Of a DNA stretch of 64,000 nucleotides, positions 1-7,783 are shown piece by piece. Numbering within the stretch: the first letter of the stretch is position 1; each line of letters starts with the position of its first letter. The stretch is from the NCBI RefSeq assembly GCF_026805325.1, contig NZ_JAPRAT010000005.1, positions 1 through 64,000 of the forward strand, read 5' to 3'. Position numbers and translations under genes: made by a program. This stretch comes from Natronobacillus azotifigens. Its GTDB lineage: Bacteria > Bacillota > Bacilli > Bacillales > Amphibacillaceae. The notes under the pieces are model-generated. The model made no database searches. It saw only the letters and a program-made list of their open reading frames with translations, and was not told the DNA's origin.

Positions 1-54
1 TACTTAGAATTATAAGAAGCTTATAGAACATTTTCTAAGAACTGTGAGGTAGCG

Positions 55-294
55 ATTCTAAGTTTAAGTGAGCATTCCTATGAGGTTGTAGCATTTTTTT
101 GCCCTGAACCTAGGCAAGATTTGCTATCTTGACGAGGTTAGACCCATTTTTGCCCCCAACCTAAGCAAGATCGGCTATCTTGACGAGGTTACAGCTCTTT
201 TTTGGCTCCAACCTAGGCATAACCACTTCTTCTGCCTAGGTTGCAGCTCTACTCAAATTCTAACCTCATCATATACTCGCCACTTCTTACGTTA
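55..294 (+). repeat. Palindromic tandem array 1 (52-bp period)
   Basis: Five 33-bp units start at about 55, 107, 158, 210 and 262, a spacing of 51-52 bp. Each core unit runs from AACCTAGGC to GAGGTT and folds on itself: the unit at 107-139 pairs AACCT..CAAGAT with ATCTTG..AGGTT, and the unit at 210-242 has a perfect 10-bp stem (AACCTAGGCA with TGCCTAGGTT). Spacers of 18-19 bp are T-rich and alike. The first and last units are degenerate. No coding potential is seen. The same family occurs at 18041-18529 and, inverted, at 60768-60956. Confidence 0.8.
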
Positions 295-338
295 GTGGCA
301 TTAACATTCATACAAATGACGTCATTTCACTTAGAACC

Positions 339-379
339 AAAAAGATCGGCTGCTACCGGAAAGTAACAAACGATCTTTT
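339..379 (-). terminator. Probable terminator after yqeM
   Basis: The arms AAAAGATCG and CGATCTTTT flank a loop of about 22 bases. Read on the minus strand, the hairpin is followed by a run of T. It lies 70 bp beyond the stop codon of yqeM and would end the yqeH-to-yqeM transcript. The remaining bases up to 448 hold nothing recognisable. Confidence 0.55.
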
Positions 380-448
380 CAGAAAGCTCTCCAAGAAGAC
401 ATGGATTGAGCTAAGCAATCACTTCTTGAAAGAGCATATAAGTTCGAA

Positions 449-1210
449 CTATTTAGCTTGTTTCGTGCACACAAAGAATAACCGTTGTGCTTCCTCAATC
501 TGATCTTGATCGAGCACTTCTAGAGAAAAATCTCCATAAATACCTTCTAAGATAAAACCGGCTGATTCTAAAATTTCTTTGTAAACAGTATAGGGAAAAG
601 TATATTGATGATGCCGTTCATCAAATCGATCATATTTACCGTCTTCTTCTACAAAAAAAGTGAGATCGTGAAACATTTCTCCCTTATTCTCACTTCCTTC
701 ACAAAACCATATATAAGCCAGATCATCAAAGACTTCCGAGAAAACCTGATCTTTTAATGCATTTTCAACATAACTCATACTATGAACATCGAAGATAAAC
801 AACCCATCGCTCGTTAATAAGTCATAAACATTATCAAATGTTTTCTTAACTTCAGCCTTACTCGTGAGGTAATTTATAACATCGCAATAACTAACTGCCA
901 AATCGAAATCCGCTAAACTAGACAAACTCCGAAGATCTTGTTCAATCCATTGAATGGATAAACTTTCTTCGCTCGATCTAGCAGCAGCTTGACTTAGCAT
1001 ATCAGGCGCTAAATCAATACCTGTCAGCTGAAAATCAGCTTCCGCGAGTTGGCAAGCAATTTGACCAGTACCACAACCCAAATCAACGATTTTATTAACT
1101 TGATTTGGGCGATACTTATTAATCATGTGAATCGTAAAGTTACACCACTCTTCATAAGGAGCTTGCTCCATAAACGTATCATATACCGCAGCCATTTTAT
1201 TATATGTCAT
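449..1210 (-). CDS. yqeM: YqeM-like class I SAM-dependent methyltransferase
   Basis: This 253-residue protein has the Rossmann-fold SAM site: motif I VDLGCGTG at residues 42-49 and the acidic ribose-binding position in GIDLAP near residue 66. Length and place match B. subtilis YqeM, the last gene of the yqeG/yqeH-aroE-yhbY-nadD-yqeK-rsfS cluster. The substrate is not known for this family; it is presumed to be a small molecule or a translation component. The start ATG shares one base with the stop codon of rsfS (TAATG), so translation is probably coupled. A GAGG ribosome site lies just upstream, inside rsfS. Confidence 0.85.
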   Translation of the reverse strand: MTYNKMAAVYDTFMEQAPYEEWCNFTIHMINKYRPNQVNKIVDLGCGTGQIACQLAEADFQLTGIDLAPDMLSQAAARSSEESLSIQWIEQDLRSLSSLADFDLAVSYCDVINYLTSKAEVKKTFDNVYDLLTSDGLFIFDVHSMSYVENALKDQVFSEVFDDLAYIWFCEGSENKGEMFHDLTFFVEEDGKYDRFDERHHQYTFPYTVYKEILESAGFILEGIYGDFSLEVLDQDQIEEAQRLFFVCTKQAK

Positions 1211-1569
1211 TATTTTTCCTCGATAGAAAAGTCAAACGAAACAAGTGCCGCATCGCCCCATAAACGTTCTAAATTATAATAATTTCGTTCTTCCTGATGG
1301 AAAATATGACATACAACATCACCTAAGTCTATTAAGATCCAACGTGCTTGATCCAATCCTTCGATACGTTTTACTGGAATTTCATTTTCTTCTGCTTGCT
1401 CTTTAATTTCCCTTGCAATAGCTTGTACTTGCCTCTCGCTATTTGCATCACAAATCAGAAAATAATCTGCCATCACAGAGACATCTTGCATGTTTAAAGC
1501 AATAATATCATTTGCTCTTTTATCATCTGCCGCTTTTGCGACTAATTTTACAACTTCCTCATTATCCAT
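1210..1569 (-). CDS. rsfS: Ribosomal silencing factor RsfS
   Basis: The 119-residue protein belongs to the RsfS/Iojap (DUF143) family, about the length of B. subtilis YqeL. In the family it binds ribosomal protein uL14 on the 50S subunit and blocks joining with 30S, damping translation when nutrients are short. The single alpha/beta domain fills the whole length, with the family segment DYFLICDANSERQVQAIA in the first half and an acidic C-terminus. It overlaps yqeK by 8 bp upstream and touches yqeM downstream, so it sits in the middle of a tightly coupled operon. Confidence 0.93.
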   Translation of the reverse strand: MDNEEVVKLVAKAADDKRANDIIALNMQDVSVMADYFLICDANSERQVQAIAREIKEQAEENEIPVKRIEGLDQARWILIDLGDVVCHIFHQEERNYYNLERLWGDAALVSFDFSIEEK

Positions 1570-2140
1570 TCTTGTGATCCCCCAATTTTTGATTTAAATC
1601 ATTATACATGAAAAGCGTATCTGGATATATTAACCGCTCTTTATTCAATAAAAAACAGATAGAATTACGCACCGCTAAAAAACATGCATAATCTAAATTA
1701 TTTGTTGAAAATTGCCGAACTTGATCTAGTCCTGGAAAATCCCGGCCTGGTTCAATATAGTCAGCTAAATAAATTATCTTATCAATCGGCTGCATGTTTA
1801 TTGTACCCGTTGTATGCCATCTGATTGCACTTATAATGTCGGGATTATCAATGCCGAATTCTTTACTAATTAATAGTGATGCCACAGGACCATGCCACAA
1901 TTCATGATGATAAGCTAATAAATCATTTGGCAAATCTGAATCAGCGATAATTTTTCGCATTTCCTTTTGATCCCGATATTTTGCGTAATCATGAAAAACT
2001 GCGGCTAGCATAACAGCTTGTTCTGATTCATCATATATTTTTGCTAACCGGATCGCAGTATCTGTTACACGTTCTGTATGCGCATAACGTTCTTCTGCAA
2101 GATGTGGCTTTACTAATTTTAACGCATCATGACGATTCAT
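1562..2140 (-). CDS. yqeK: HD-domain Ap4A hydrolase YqeK
   Basis: The 192-residue HD-superfamily phosphohydrolase shows metal-binding positions H21 (HTERV), H50-D51 (VFHDYAKYR) and a later histidine region (YHHELWHGP, about 78-85). B. subtilis YqeK and relatives are symmetrical diadenosine tetraphosphatases giving two ADP from Ap4A; this is family knowledge, not visible here. The start overlaps the end of nadD by 14 bp, as in other Firmicutes where nadD and yqeK are coupled or fused. Confidence 0.9.
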   Translation of the reverse strand: MNRHDALKLVKPHLAEERYAHTERVTDTAIRLAKIYDESEQAVMLAAVFHDYAKYRDQKEMRKIIADSDLPNDLLAYHHELWHGPVASLLISKEFGIDNPDIISAIRWHTTGTINMQPIDKIIYLADYIEPGRDFPGLDQVRQFSTNNLDYACFLAVRNSICFLLNKERLIYPDTLFMYNDLNQKLGDHKNG

Positions 2141-2696
2141 ATAATTTCCGCTCCTTAATTACTTCCAAGACCTTCTCTGGGACAAGGTAACGAATCGAAC
2201 GATTATTAGCCAGTCTTTTCCGAATTTCTGTCGAAGAGATGGCTAATTCGGGAATATCCAATGCGATAATTGGATAAGTCGTGTTTAATTCATAATCCGG
2301 CCTTTTCACACCAACAAACTGTACTTGTTCTATTAATTTATCTATTCGGCTCCACTTTGGCAAATATTCAACCATATCAGCTCCGATAATAAAATAAAAC
2401 TGGTTATTAGGATATTCTTTCAATAATGCTTCTATCGTATCTACCGTATAGGATTTACCTAAACGATTGACTTCAATGGTATTGATTGAAAAGTGGTGAT
2501 TATCTTGGATAGCACTTTCAACCATGTCCACACGATCACGAGCAGATACACTAGCTTTTTCTTTATGAGGTGGTTCTCCAGAAGGAATAAACCATACCTC
2601 ATCTAATTTTAATTGTTCATATACTTCTTCTGCAATGAGAAGGTGTCCGAGATGAGGTGGGTCAAACGTTCCTCCCAACAAACCTACTTTTTTCAT
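2127..2696 (-). CDS. nadD: Nicotinate-nucleotide adenylyltransferase NadD
   Basis: NadD transfers AMP from ATP to nicotinate mononucleotide in NAD synthesis. The 189-residue protein opens with GGTFDPPHLGH (residues 8-18), carrying the nucleotidyltransferase HxGH signature at 15-18. It ends with the second signature ISSTEIRKR at 153-161, and GADM at 105-108 is also typical. It is the second NAD gene of the window; nadE lies near the far end. The gene is 10 bp downstream of yhbY and overlaps yqeK. Confidence 0.95.
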   Translation of the reverse strand: MKKVGLLGGTFDPPHLGHLLIAEEVYEQLKLDEVWFIPSGEPPHKEKASVSARDRVDMVESAIQDNHHFSINTIEVNRLGKSYTVDTIEALLKEYPNNQFYFIIGADMVEYLPKWSRIDKLIEQVQFVGVKRPDYELNTTYPIIALDIPELAISSTEIRKRLANNRSIRYLVPEKVLEVIKERKLYESS

Positions 2697-2706
2697 AGTC
2701 TACTCC

Positions 2707-2997
2707 TTATGGTAATTGAATCTGTTTATTCTCCATTGACTCCTTGTACAAAATTACGTTATTACCGATAATCTGAACCAATTCTGCATCAGTTCCATTG
2801 ACCAAATCATTTGCAACTTCATCTTTATCTTCTAAACAATTTTGCAAGATACTAATTTTAATTAATTCTCTTTTTTCCAGAGCCTCATTGATCTGCGTAA
2901 TCATATTTTCGTTCACACCATCTTTACCTACTTGAAAAATAGGACGTAAATGATGTGCTTTTGCCCGTAGAAATCGTTTTTGCTTACCTGTTAACAA
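2707..2997 (-). CDS. yhbY: Ribosome assembly RNA-binding protein YhbY (CRM domain)
   Basis: This short CRM-domain protein (YqeI in B. subtilis) associates with pre-50S particles. The conserved opening LTGKQKRFLRAKAHHL and the GKDGVNENMI segment are clear, and the tail KENKQI-like ending resembles B. subtilis. I prefer the TTG at 2997, which gives the usual MLTGKQ start and a proper spacing from AGAAAGGATG. The ATG at 3006 lies inside that ribosome site and would add three residues. Confidence 0.9.
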   Translation of the reverse strand: MLTGKQKRFLRAKAHHLRPIFQVGKDGVNENMITQINEALEKRELIKISILQNCLEDKDEVANDLVNGTDAELVQIIGNNVILYKESMENKQIQLP

Positions 2998-3011
2998 AAA
3001 AATCATCCTTT

Positions 3012-3854
3012 CTAGTTTCGTACATTTTTGATTTGTTCCATAAATGCTACTTCAATTTTTTCCGCATTAACTTGCTTGCCACTCCATAATTGAAATGCTA
3101 ATTTCGCTTGGTAAAGAAGCATCTCGTGACCATGATGTATCCTAGCTCCTTGCTGTTTAGCGTCATCTAATAAAGAGGTTAAGAATGGTTGATAAACAAT
3201 ATCACTAACCACTACACCTCTTTTTACATTATTCATCGAGATAACTTGTGAGTTAACATTAGGTTTCATTCCTACAGAGGTTGTTTGAATGATAAGATCA
3301 TACTGTGACAGAGATTTTTCTGCATCTTCGTAAGTGCATGTTGTTACCTTAATTTGGTTTGAATGATTTAAAATCAATAGTTCATCTGCTCTGTCAAGAG
3401 TTCGGTTAGCAATATCAATAGCTTCAAATGGTTCTTGACAGAGAGTATAAAAAATACCTCTACTTGCTCCTCCTGCACCTAATAACAATACCCTTTTGTC
3501 CCCACTAAATAACTCCGGGTATTTCGTTTTTAGTGCTGTAATGTAACCTAGCCCATCCGTATTATACCCTATCCATCGATTATCTCGTTGTAAAACTGTA
3601 TTTACTGCACCAATTTGTTCTGCATGAACATCTAATTCATCCAAATAAGGAATAATCATTTGTTTGTATGGTACCGTAACATTAAACCCATTAATACGTT
3701 CAGCTTTCATTTGACTTAATTGTTCAGCTAGCTGGTTTTGTTCAACTTCGTATAATTGATATGTTCCCGTCATTTCTATTTGTTGCATAAACTGCTTATG
3801 AATCCACGGTGACAATGAATGTTGAATGGGATATCCAATTAAACCTAACTTCAT
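3012..3854 (-). CDS. aroE: Shikimate 5-dehydrogenase AroE
   Basis: AroE reduces 3-dehydroshikimate to shikimate with NADPH in aromatic amino acid synthesis. In the 280-residue protein the substrate loop SLSP is at 13-16, the catalytic lysine is in NVTVPYK (58-64), NT is at 85-86, the partner aspartate is D100 (YNTDGLGY), and the NADP Rossmann loop GAGGASRG is at 126-133. The start follows a strong AGGAGGGGAG site. An ATAAA-bounded repeat element separates it from yqeH upstream in the same transcription direction. Confidence 0.95.
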   Translation of the reverse strand: MKLGLIGYPIQHSLSPWIHKQFMQQIEMTGTYQLYEVEQNQLAEQLSQMKAERINGFNVTVPYKQMIIPYLDELDVHAEQIGAVNTVLQRDNRWIGYNTDGLGYITALKTKYPELFSGDKRVLLLGAGGASRGIFYTLCQEPFEAIDIANRTLDRADELLILNHSNQIKVTTCTYEDAEKSLSQYDLIIQTTSVGMKPNVNSQVISMNNVKRGVVVSDIVYQPFLTSLLDDAKQQGARIHHGHEMLLYQAKLAFQLWSGKQVNAEKIEVAFMEQIKNVRN

Positions 3855-3884
3855 CGCACTTCTCCCCTCCTCCTGATTACCTTA

Positions 3885-4066
3885 TTTATCCCGGAGCAAC
3901 CGTCCGTAAGACTCCCACTTCAAAACAACAAGAATATCAAGTTGTTTAAGTGGGAGTAACGGACGCTAGCACCCCGAATGGTTCAAGGGCCTTTAGGTCA
4001 TCCTTTAGGGCTAACAATCAGTGGGGGAATACTTAAAAACCCCCACTGATTGAAGTTTCACTTTAT
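3885..4066 (-). repeat. ATAAA-bounded structured element, copy A
   Basis: Read on the minus strand this copy starts with ATAAAGTGAAACTTC, forms hairpin 1 (AATCAGTGGGGG with CCCCCACTGATT), passes a conserved single-stranded part (CCTTGAACCATTCGGGGTGC), forms hairpin 2 (CGTCCGT..CTCCCACTT with AAGTGGGAG..ACGGACG) and ends CTCCGGGATAAA. Both ends carry ATAAA (TTTAT on plus, 3885-3889 and 4062-4066). It lies between yqeH and aroE in transcript sense, so it should be carried in the polycistronic mRNA. It is one of the best-preserved copies. Confidence 0.85.
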
Positions 4067-4102
4067 ATGACTAAATCTCTCTCGAGTCCATTATGTTACC
4101 TG

Positions 4103-5218
4103 TTAAATAAGCGCATCTCTTTTCGATACAGGTACTTCATACGGAGAGGAAGCAGAAATTGTTACACTTTCTCCTGATAACGTAATCCACCCTAAACCTG
4201 GGAAAACAATATCTGTCTTGTTGCCTGATATTTTAAATGATTTCTCTTGTAAAGCTGGAAATTGATCCAAACTAGCTTCGTTAGGTGGTGTCAATAACCC
4301 TCCTAAATGTTTTTCATATAAAGACTCCGCATTTTCTAATTTTGTCCGATGTATTTCAATCGAATTCGCGAAATAGCAAACAAACGATTGTTTCTCTCCT
4401 TTTACAAAATCAAAACGAGCTAGCCCACCAATATACAATGTCTGACCTGGTTGCAATTGGTATACACGTGGTTTAATCTCTTTGTTTGGTGTAATTTGCT
4501 TAATATCTTCATTGGATAAGTAATGCGTGATTTGTCCACGATTGATCACTCCTGGTGTATCATAAAGAGCAGTTTTGTCATCTAAAGGAATTTCGATAAA
4601 GCCTAGTGTCGTCCCAGGAAAATAGGATGTTGTGATCGCATCCTTTGTACCAGAAGTTTCATCAATCAGTCGATTGATAAAAGTAGATTTACCAACGTTT
4701 GTAGCACCGACAACATAAACATCTTGACCTTTCCGATAAGCTTCAATAGCCTTTTTGACCTCATCAAACCCACGTCCGCTATTTGCGGAGACTAAATATA
4801 CATCTTGTACGACTAAACCTAAATCAGCAGCAGATTTTTTCATCCAATGCTTCAATTTATTTATGTTTGTTGATTTTGGTAATAGGTCTACTTTATTTGC
4901 TACTAAAAGGATCGGGTTATTCCCAGTTAATCGGTGTAAACTCTTAATAAAACTACCATTAAAATCAAACACGTCTACAATTTTTAGAATCAGACCTTTT
5001 GTTTGACTGATTCTACCGATCATCTCAAGAAAATCAGCGTCTGTGTACGGGACATCATGAACTTCATTATAATGTTTTAACCGAAAACAACGCTGACAAA
5101 TGATGATGTCGTTTTTTAATGCCGAAGCGGGAACAAATCCCGGTTGTGTTTTATCTGTTGTTTGAATATTGACACCACATCCTTGACAAAGCGTCTCTTC
5201 GTTCTCTATTCCTCCCAT
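4103..5218 (-). CDS. yqeH: Ribosome biogenesis GTPase YqeH
   Basis: This circularly permuted GTPase is needed for 30S assembly. An N-terminal zinc finger (C11/C14 and C41/C44) is followed by G4 NKVD (108-111), a G5-like SAN, G1 GATNVGKST (171-179) and G3 DTPG (220-223). That order, G4-G5-G1-G3, is the permutation typical of the YlqF/YawG class. I chose ATG 5218, which has AGGGGTGGG upstream; a GTG at 5227 would add three residues but sits on the ribosome site. It overlaps the end of yqeG by 13 bp. Confidence 0.94.
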   Translation of the reverse strand: MGGIENEETLCQGCGVNIQTTDKTQPGFVPASALKNDIIICQRCFRLKHYNEVHDVPYTDADFLEMIGRISQTKGLILKIVDVFDFNGSFIKSLHRLTGNNPILLVANKVDLLPKSTNINKLKHWMKKSAADLGLVVQDVYLVSANSGRGFDEVKKAIEAYRKGQDVYVVGATNVGKSTFINRLIDETSGTKDAITTSYFPGTTLGFIEIPLDDKTALYDTPGVINRGQITHYLSNEDIKQITPNKEIKPRVYQLQPGQTLYIGGLARFDFVKGEKQSFVCYFANSIEIHRTKLENAESLYEKHLGGLLTPPNEASLDQFPALQEKSFKISGNKTDIVFPGLGWITLSGESVTISASSPYEVPVSKRDALI

Positions 5219-5721
5219 GTCACCCACCCCTTTTTCTTCATTTTATCCAAAATTCTACGTTCCATCTTACGGTTGAATTTCGTTATCTTATCATCTGTCT
5301 TTATAATTGGCACGACTAATATTGTATGAAATCCAGCTCGATTTCCACCGAAAACGTCTGTCAAAACTTGATCTCCAATAACAACAATTTCTTCCCTTTT
5401 CAACCCCATTTCTTTAGCAGCGCGAATAAATGCTCGTTTTAGCGGTTTACGTGCACTGTGAACGAAGGGAGCCTTTAACGGCTCAGAGAATATTCGTACT
5501 CGAGACTCTTTATTATTCGAGATAATAGTAACTTTAATATCGTTTTCTTCCATTATTTTAAACCAATCAATAATGTCTGGAGTTGCATCTGGTTCATTCC
5601 AAGCAACTAACGTATTATCTAAGTCTGTAATGATTCCTTTCATCCCTTGCTTTTTCAAGTCTGATGGACTTATTTCACTAATACTTTTTACGTGCTGATT
5701 AGGCAAAAATTTTTTTAACAA
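5206..5721 (-). CDS. yqeG: YqeG family HAD-type (IIIA) phosphatase
   Basis: The 171-residue HAD-superfamily protein has motif I DLDNT at residues 33-37 (ITDLDNTLVAW), motif II in IISNNKE and motif III in GDQVLTDVFGG. Its substrate is not established. Synteny with yqeH is conserved throughout Bacillaceae. It is the first gene of the minus-strand cluster ending at yqeM. Translation appears to begin at a TTG, with GGTGGGAG a few bases upstream. Confidence 0.88.
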   Translation of the reverse strand: MLKKFLPNQHVKSISEISPSDLKKQGMKGIITDLDNTLVAWNEPDATPDIIDWFKIMEENDIKVTIISNNKESRVRIFSEPLKAPFVHSARKPLKRAFIRAAKEMGLKREEIVVIGDQVLTDVFGGNRAGFHTILVVPIIKTDDKITKFNRKMERRILDKMKKKGWVTWEE

Positions 5722-6098
5722 ATTATTCTCCCACCTTAAATTAAACTAGAAGTAGTTTATTGTACTTATTTATCATAAACAATTTATCGCTTTGTTTCAA
5801 AACTATTCGTGAAAAAAACCAAAAATTATTATTATATGCAAATATAACTAGTAAAAATTACAATAAATCGTTCGACAAATTCCATATTTATTCGAGTCTG
5901 TGGATAACATTATACACAAATCTACCCCTGTCTTTACACCTATTCTCATAGTTTTTCTATGTATTGTTAACAGGTTATCTACAGGTATTTGTAGATAACT
6001 TGTATCTTGTGTCGATCAAATTTATTTGTTATGTTATGAATAACTTAAAGAATCGGCAGAAGCAATAGACGAAAACTATGTGATTGGAGGGGAGTAAG
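5722..6098. promoter_or_regulatory. DnaA-box cluster upstream of sda
   Basis: This AT-rich divergent region between yqeG and sda has at least four 9-mers matching or nearly matching the DnaA box TTATNCACA: TGTGGATAA at 5899-5907, TTATACACA at 5910-5918, TTATCTACA at 5975-5983 and TGTAGATAA at 5990-5998. The first two are exact matches to the consensus. In B. subtilis DnaA activates sda directly from such boxes, tying sporulation entry to replication. The divergent promoters themselves I cannot place with confidence. Confidence 0.7.
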
Positions 6099-6242
6099 TT
6101 GAAACAGTTATCCGATGAATTATTAATTGAGTCGTATTATAAAGCTTACGAGTTGAAACTCAACCCTGAATTTATTCGCTTGATCGAACAAGAGATTCAA
6201 CGAAGATTGCTTTCCCATCGCATCCAATTCATTGCTAATTAA
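6099..6242 (+). CDS. sda: Sporulation checkpoint inhibitor Sda
   Basis: This 47-codon gene opens with TTG behind a strong GGAGGGGAG site and reads [19 protein letters not shown], then [15 protein letters not shown]. That matches B. subtilis Sda ([10 protein letters not shown].., ELIENEIKRRS) nearly residue for residue. Sda is an antiparallel helical hairpin that binds the dimerisation domain of the histidine kinase KinA and blocks the phosphorelay when replication is active or DNA is damaged. It sits divergent from yqeG as in B. subtilis, with DnaA boxes upstream. At 47 residues it is easily missed by length cut-offs. Confidence 0.93.
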   Translation: MKQLSDELLIESYYKAYELKLNPEFIRLIEQEIQRRLLSHRIQFIAN

Positions 6243-6274
6243 ACATCATTTCATCAAATATGGTTAGGACAGAC

Positions 6275-6302
6275 ACATATTGCACCTCTTTATCATAAAG
6301 TA
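6275..6302 (+). promoter_or_regulatory. Candidate sigma-E/K promoter of sigK
   Basis: CATAAAGTA at 6294-6302 fits the CATANNNTA -10 element used by sigma-K (and resembles sigma-E sites), with AC- or CATAT-containing sequence about 16 bp upstream. It is about 42 bp before the sigK start codon. The motif is short, so this is suggestive only. Confidence 0.35.
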
Positions 6303-6343
6303 CGGTATAGGCAAAAGCCCAAATGCTTTGGAGGTGCAGATTT

Positions 6344-7042
6344 ATGTCCACTATCTTAAGTGCACTCGCTTTAATTATGAAGGATGCGCTTTTTTTTGTT
6401 TCTTATGTAAAGAACCATGCGTTCCCACTCCCCTTAAATAAAAAAGAAGAGGCACACTATATCAAAAAGATGCTAGCGGGAGATCCAGATGCAAGAAATA
6501 AGCTCATTGAACATAATCTACGTCTTGTCGCACACATTGTAAAAAAATTCGAAAATACCGGAGAAGACACGGAAGATTTAATTTCGATTGGAACGATCGG
6601 TTTGATTAAAGGAATTGAAAGTTACTCCACGGATAAGGGTACCAAATTAGCTACCTATGCTGCTCGTTGTATAGAAAATGAGATCTTAATGCATTTACGT
6701 GCTATGAAGAAAACAAAAAAAGATGTCTCCTTGCAGGATCCCATAGGCCAAGATAAAGAGGGAAACGAAATAAGCTTAATTGACATTCTTCAAGCAGAGA
6801 ACGATGATATCGTTGAATTTATTCAACTGAATATGGAAGTCGCCAAAATTCAAAAGTACTTATCCATTTTAGACAAACGCGAAAAACAGGTGTTGATTAG
6901 CAGATACGGATTAGGTGGCGAAAAAGAACGTACCCAAAAAGAGATAGCCAAAGAATTAAACATTTCAAGAAGTTATGTATCACGAATAGAAAAACGAGCA
7001 TTAATGAAAGTCTTTCATGAATATTATCGTAATGAAAAATAG
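6344..7042 (+). CDS. sigK: RNA polymerase sporulation sigma factor SigK (pro-sigma-K)
   Basis: The 232-residue late mother-cell sigma factor carries a hydrophobic pro-sequence (residues 1-20), then [11 protein letters not shown] at the expected cleavage point between S20 and Y21. Region 2 ([34 protein letters not shown]) and the region 4 helix-turn-helix ([23 protein letters not shown]) are intact. ATG 6344 follows GGAGGTG; an upstream ATG at 6323 precedes that site and is unlikely. Unlike B. subtilis 168 there is no skin element: the frame is continuous. BofC, which acts on its processing pathway, is also in this window. Confidence 0.95.
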   Translation: MSTILSALALIMKDALFFVSYVKNHAFPLPLNKKEEAHYIKKMLAGDPDARNKLIEHNLRLVAHIVKKFENTGEDTEDLISIGTIGLIKGIESYSTDKGTKLATYAARCIENEILMHLRAMKKTKKDVSLQDPIGQDKEGNEISLIDILQAENDDIVEFIQLNMEVAKIQKYLSILDKREKQVLISRYGLGGEKERTQKEIAKELNISRSYVSRIEKRALMKVFHEYYRNEK

Positions 7043-7068
7043 AGAAAGTAGTAAAATACTACTTTCTC
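7042..7068. terminator. Hairpin between convergent sigK and mtnN
   Basis: GAGAAAGTAGT and ACTACTTTCTC form an 11-bp stem around AAAA, right after the sigK stop and 8 bp before the mtnN stop. It may serve both directions. The T-tract is weak on either strand. Confidence 0.5.
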
Positions 7069-7075
7069 GTCATCA

Positions 7076-7768
7076 CTAAAATTTCGAAACAACTTCTATA
7101 ATTAATTCTGCAGCATGCTTTGCTGCTTGAGTTAAAAACTTATCGAAAGATACTGAGGATTCTTTCCCTGCAATATCAGATAATGCCCTAATTATGACAA
7201 AAGGTGTTTGATATTGATGACAAACTTGTGCAATTGCAGCGGCCTCCATCTCCACAGCAATTAATGATGGGAATTTCGAACGAACAAATGCTACACGATT
7301 AGGATCTTGCATAAAAGCATCCCCAGTTGCGATAACACCTTGTTTGCTTTTTACTTGATTAAAATTCGCAATCGAATTTTCGACAAGTGTAATTAATTCT
7401 CGATCAGCTGCGAAAGATTTTGGCAAACCAGGAACTTGTCCATAATCATACTGAAAAGCAGTTACATCCACATCGTGATGAACAACTTCATTCCCAATAA
7501 CAATATCACCTACATCCAAATCAGGAGCAAAACCACCAGCAGATCCCGTGTTAATAATTGCCGATGGTTGATATCTTTCATGTAAAATCGATGTAGCCAT
7601 AGCAGCATTGACTTTACCAATTCCAGATTTCAACAAAACAACATGTTGTTTTGCCATTTTACCTTTAATAAAAATACAATTCGCTACTGTTTCTTCACTA
7701 TCTATGGTCATGCTTTCCTTTAATAACGCAATTTCTTCGTCCATAGCACCAATAATACCAATTGTCAC
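7076..7768 (-). CDS. mtnN: 5'-methylthioadenosine/S-adenosylhomocysteine nucleosidase
   Basis: MtnN hydrolyses MTA and SAH to adenine plus the thioribose or ribosyl-homocysteine, and so removes inhibitors of SAM-dependent enzymes. The 230-residue protein shows [11 protein letters not shown] at the N-terminus with the catalytic glutamate pair, TGSAGGF in the phosphorylase core, the substrate-binding VEMEAAAIA, and RALSDIAG with the catalytic aspartate. It starts at GTG behind GAGGGG, 15 bp after yrrS, matching the yrrS-mtnN order of B. subtilis. Confidence 0.94.
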   Translation of the reverse strand: MTIGIIGAMDEEIALLKESMTIDSEETVANCIFIKGKMAKQHVVLLKSGIGKVNAAMATSILHERYQPSAIINTGSAGGFAPDLDVGDIVIGNEVVHHDVDVTAFQYDYGQVPGLPKSFAADRELITLVENSIANFNQVKSKQGVIATGDAFMQDPNRVAFVRSKFPSLIAVEMEAAAIAQVCHQYQTPFVIIRALSDIAGKESSVSFDKFLTQAAKHAAELIIEVVSKF

Positions 7769-7783
7769 AATTATTACCCCTCT

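Noticed and set aside
5760..5951. 63-residue plus-strand frame upstream of sda
   Set aside because: It is AT-rich without a ribosome site and covers the DnaA boxes and divergent promoter region.
6323..7042. skin-like prophage junction in sigK
   Set aside because: The sigK frame is continuous from pro-sequence to region 4, with no junction.
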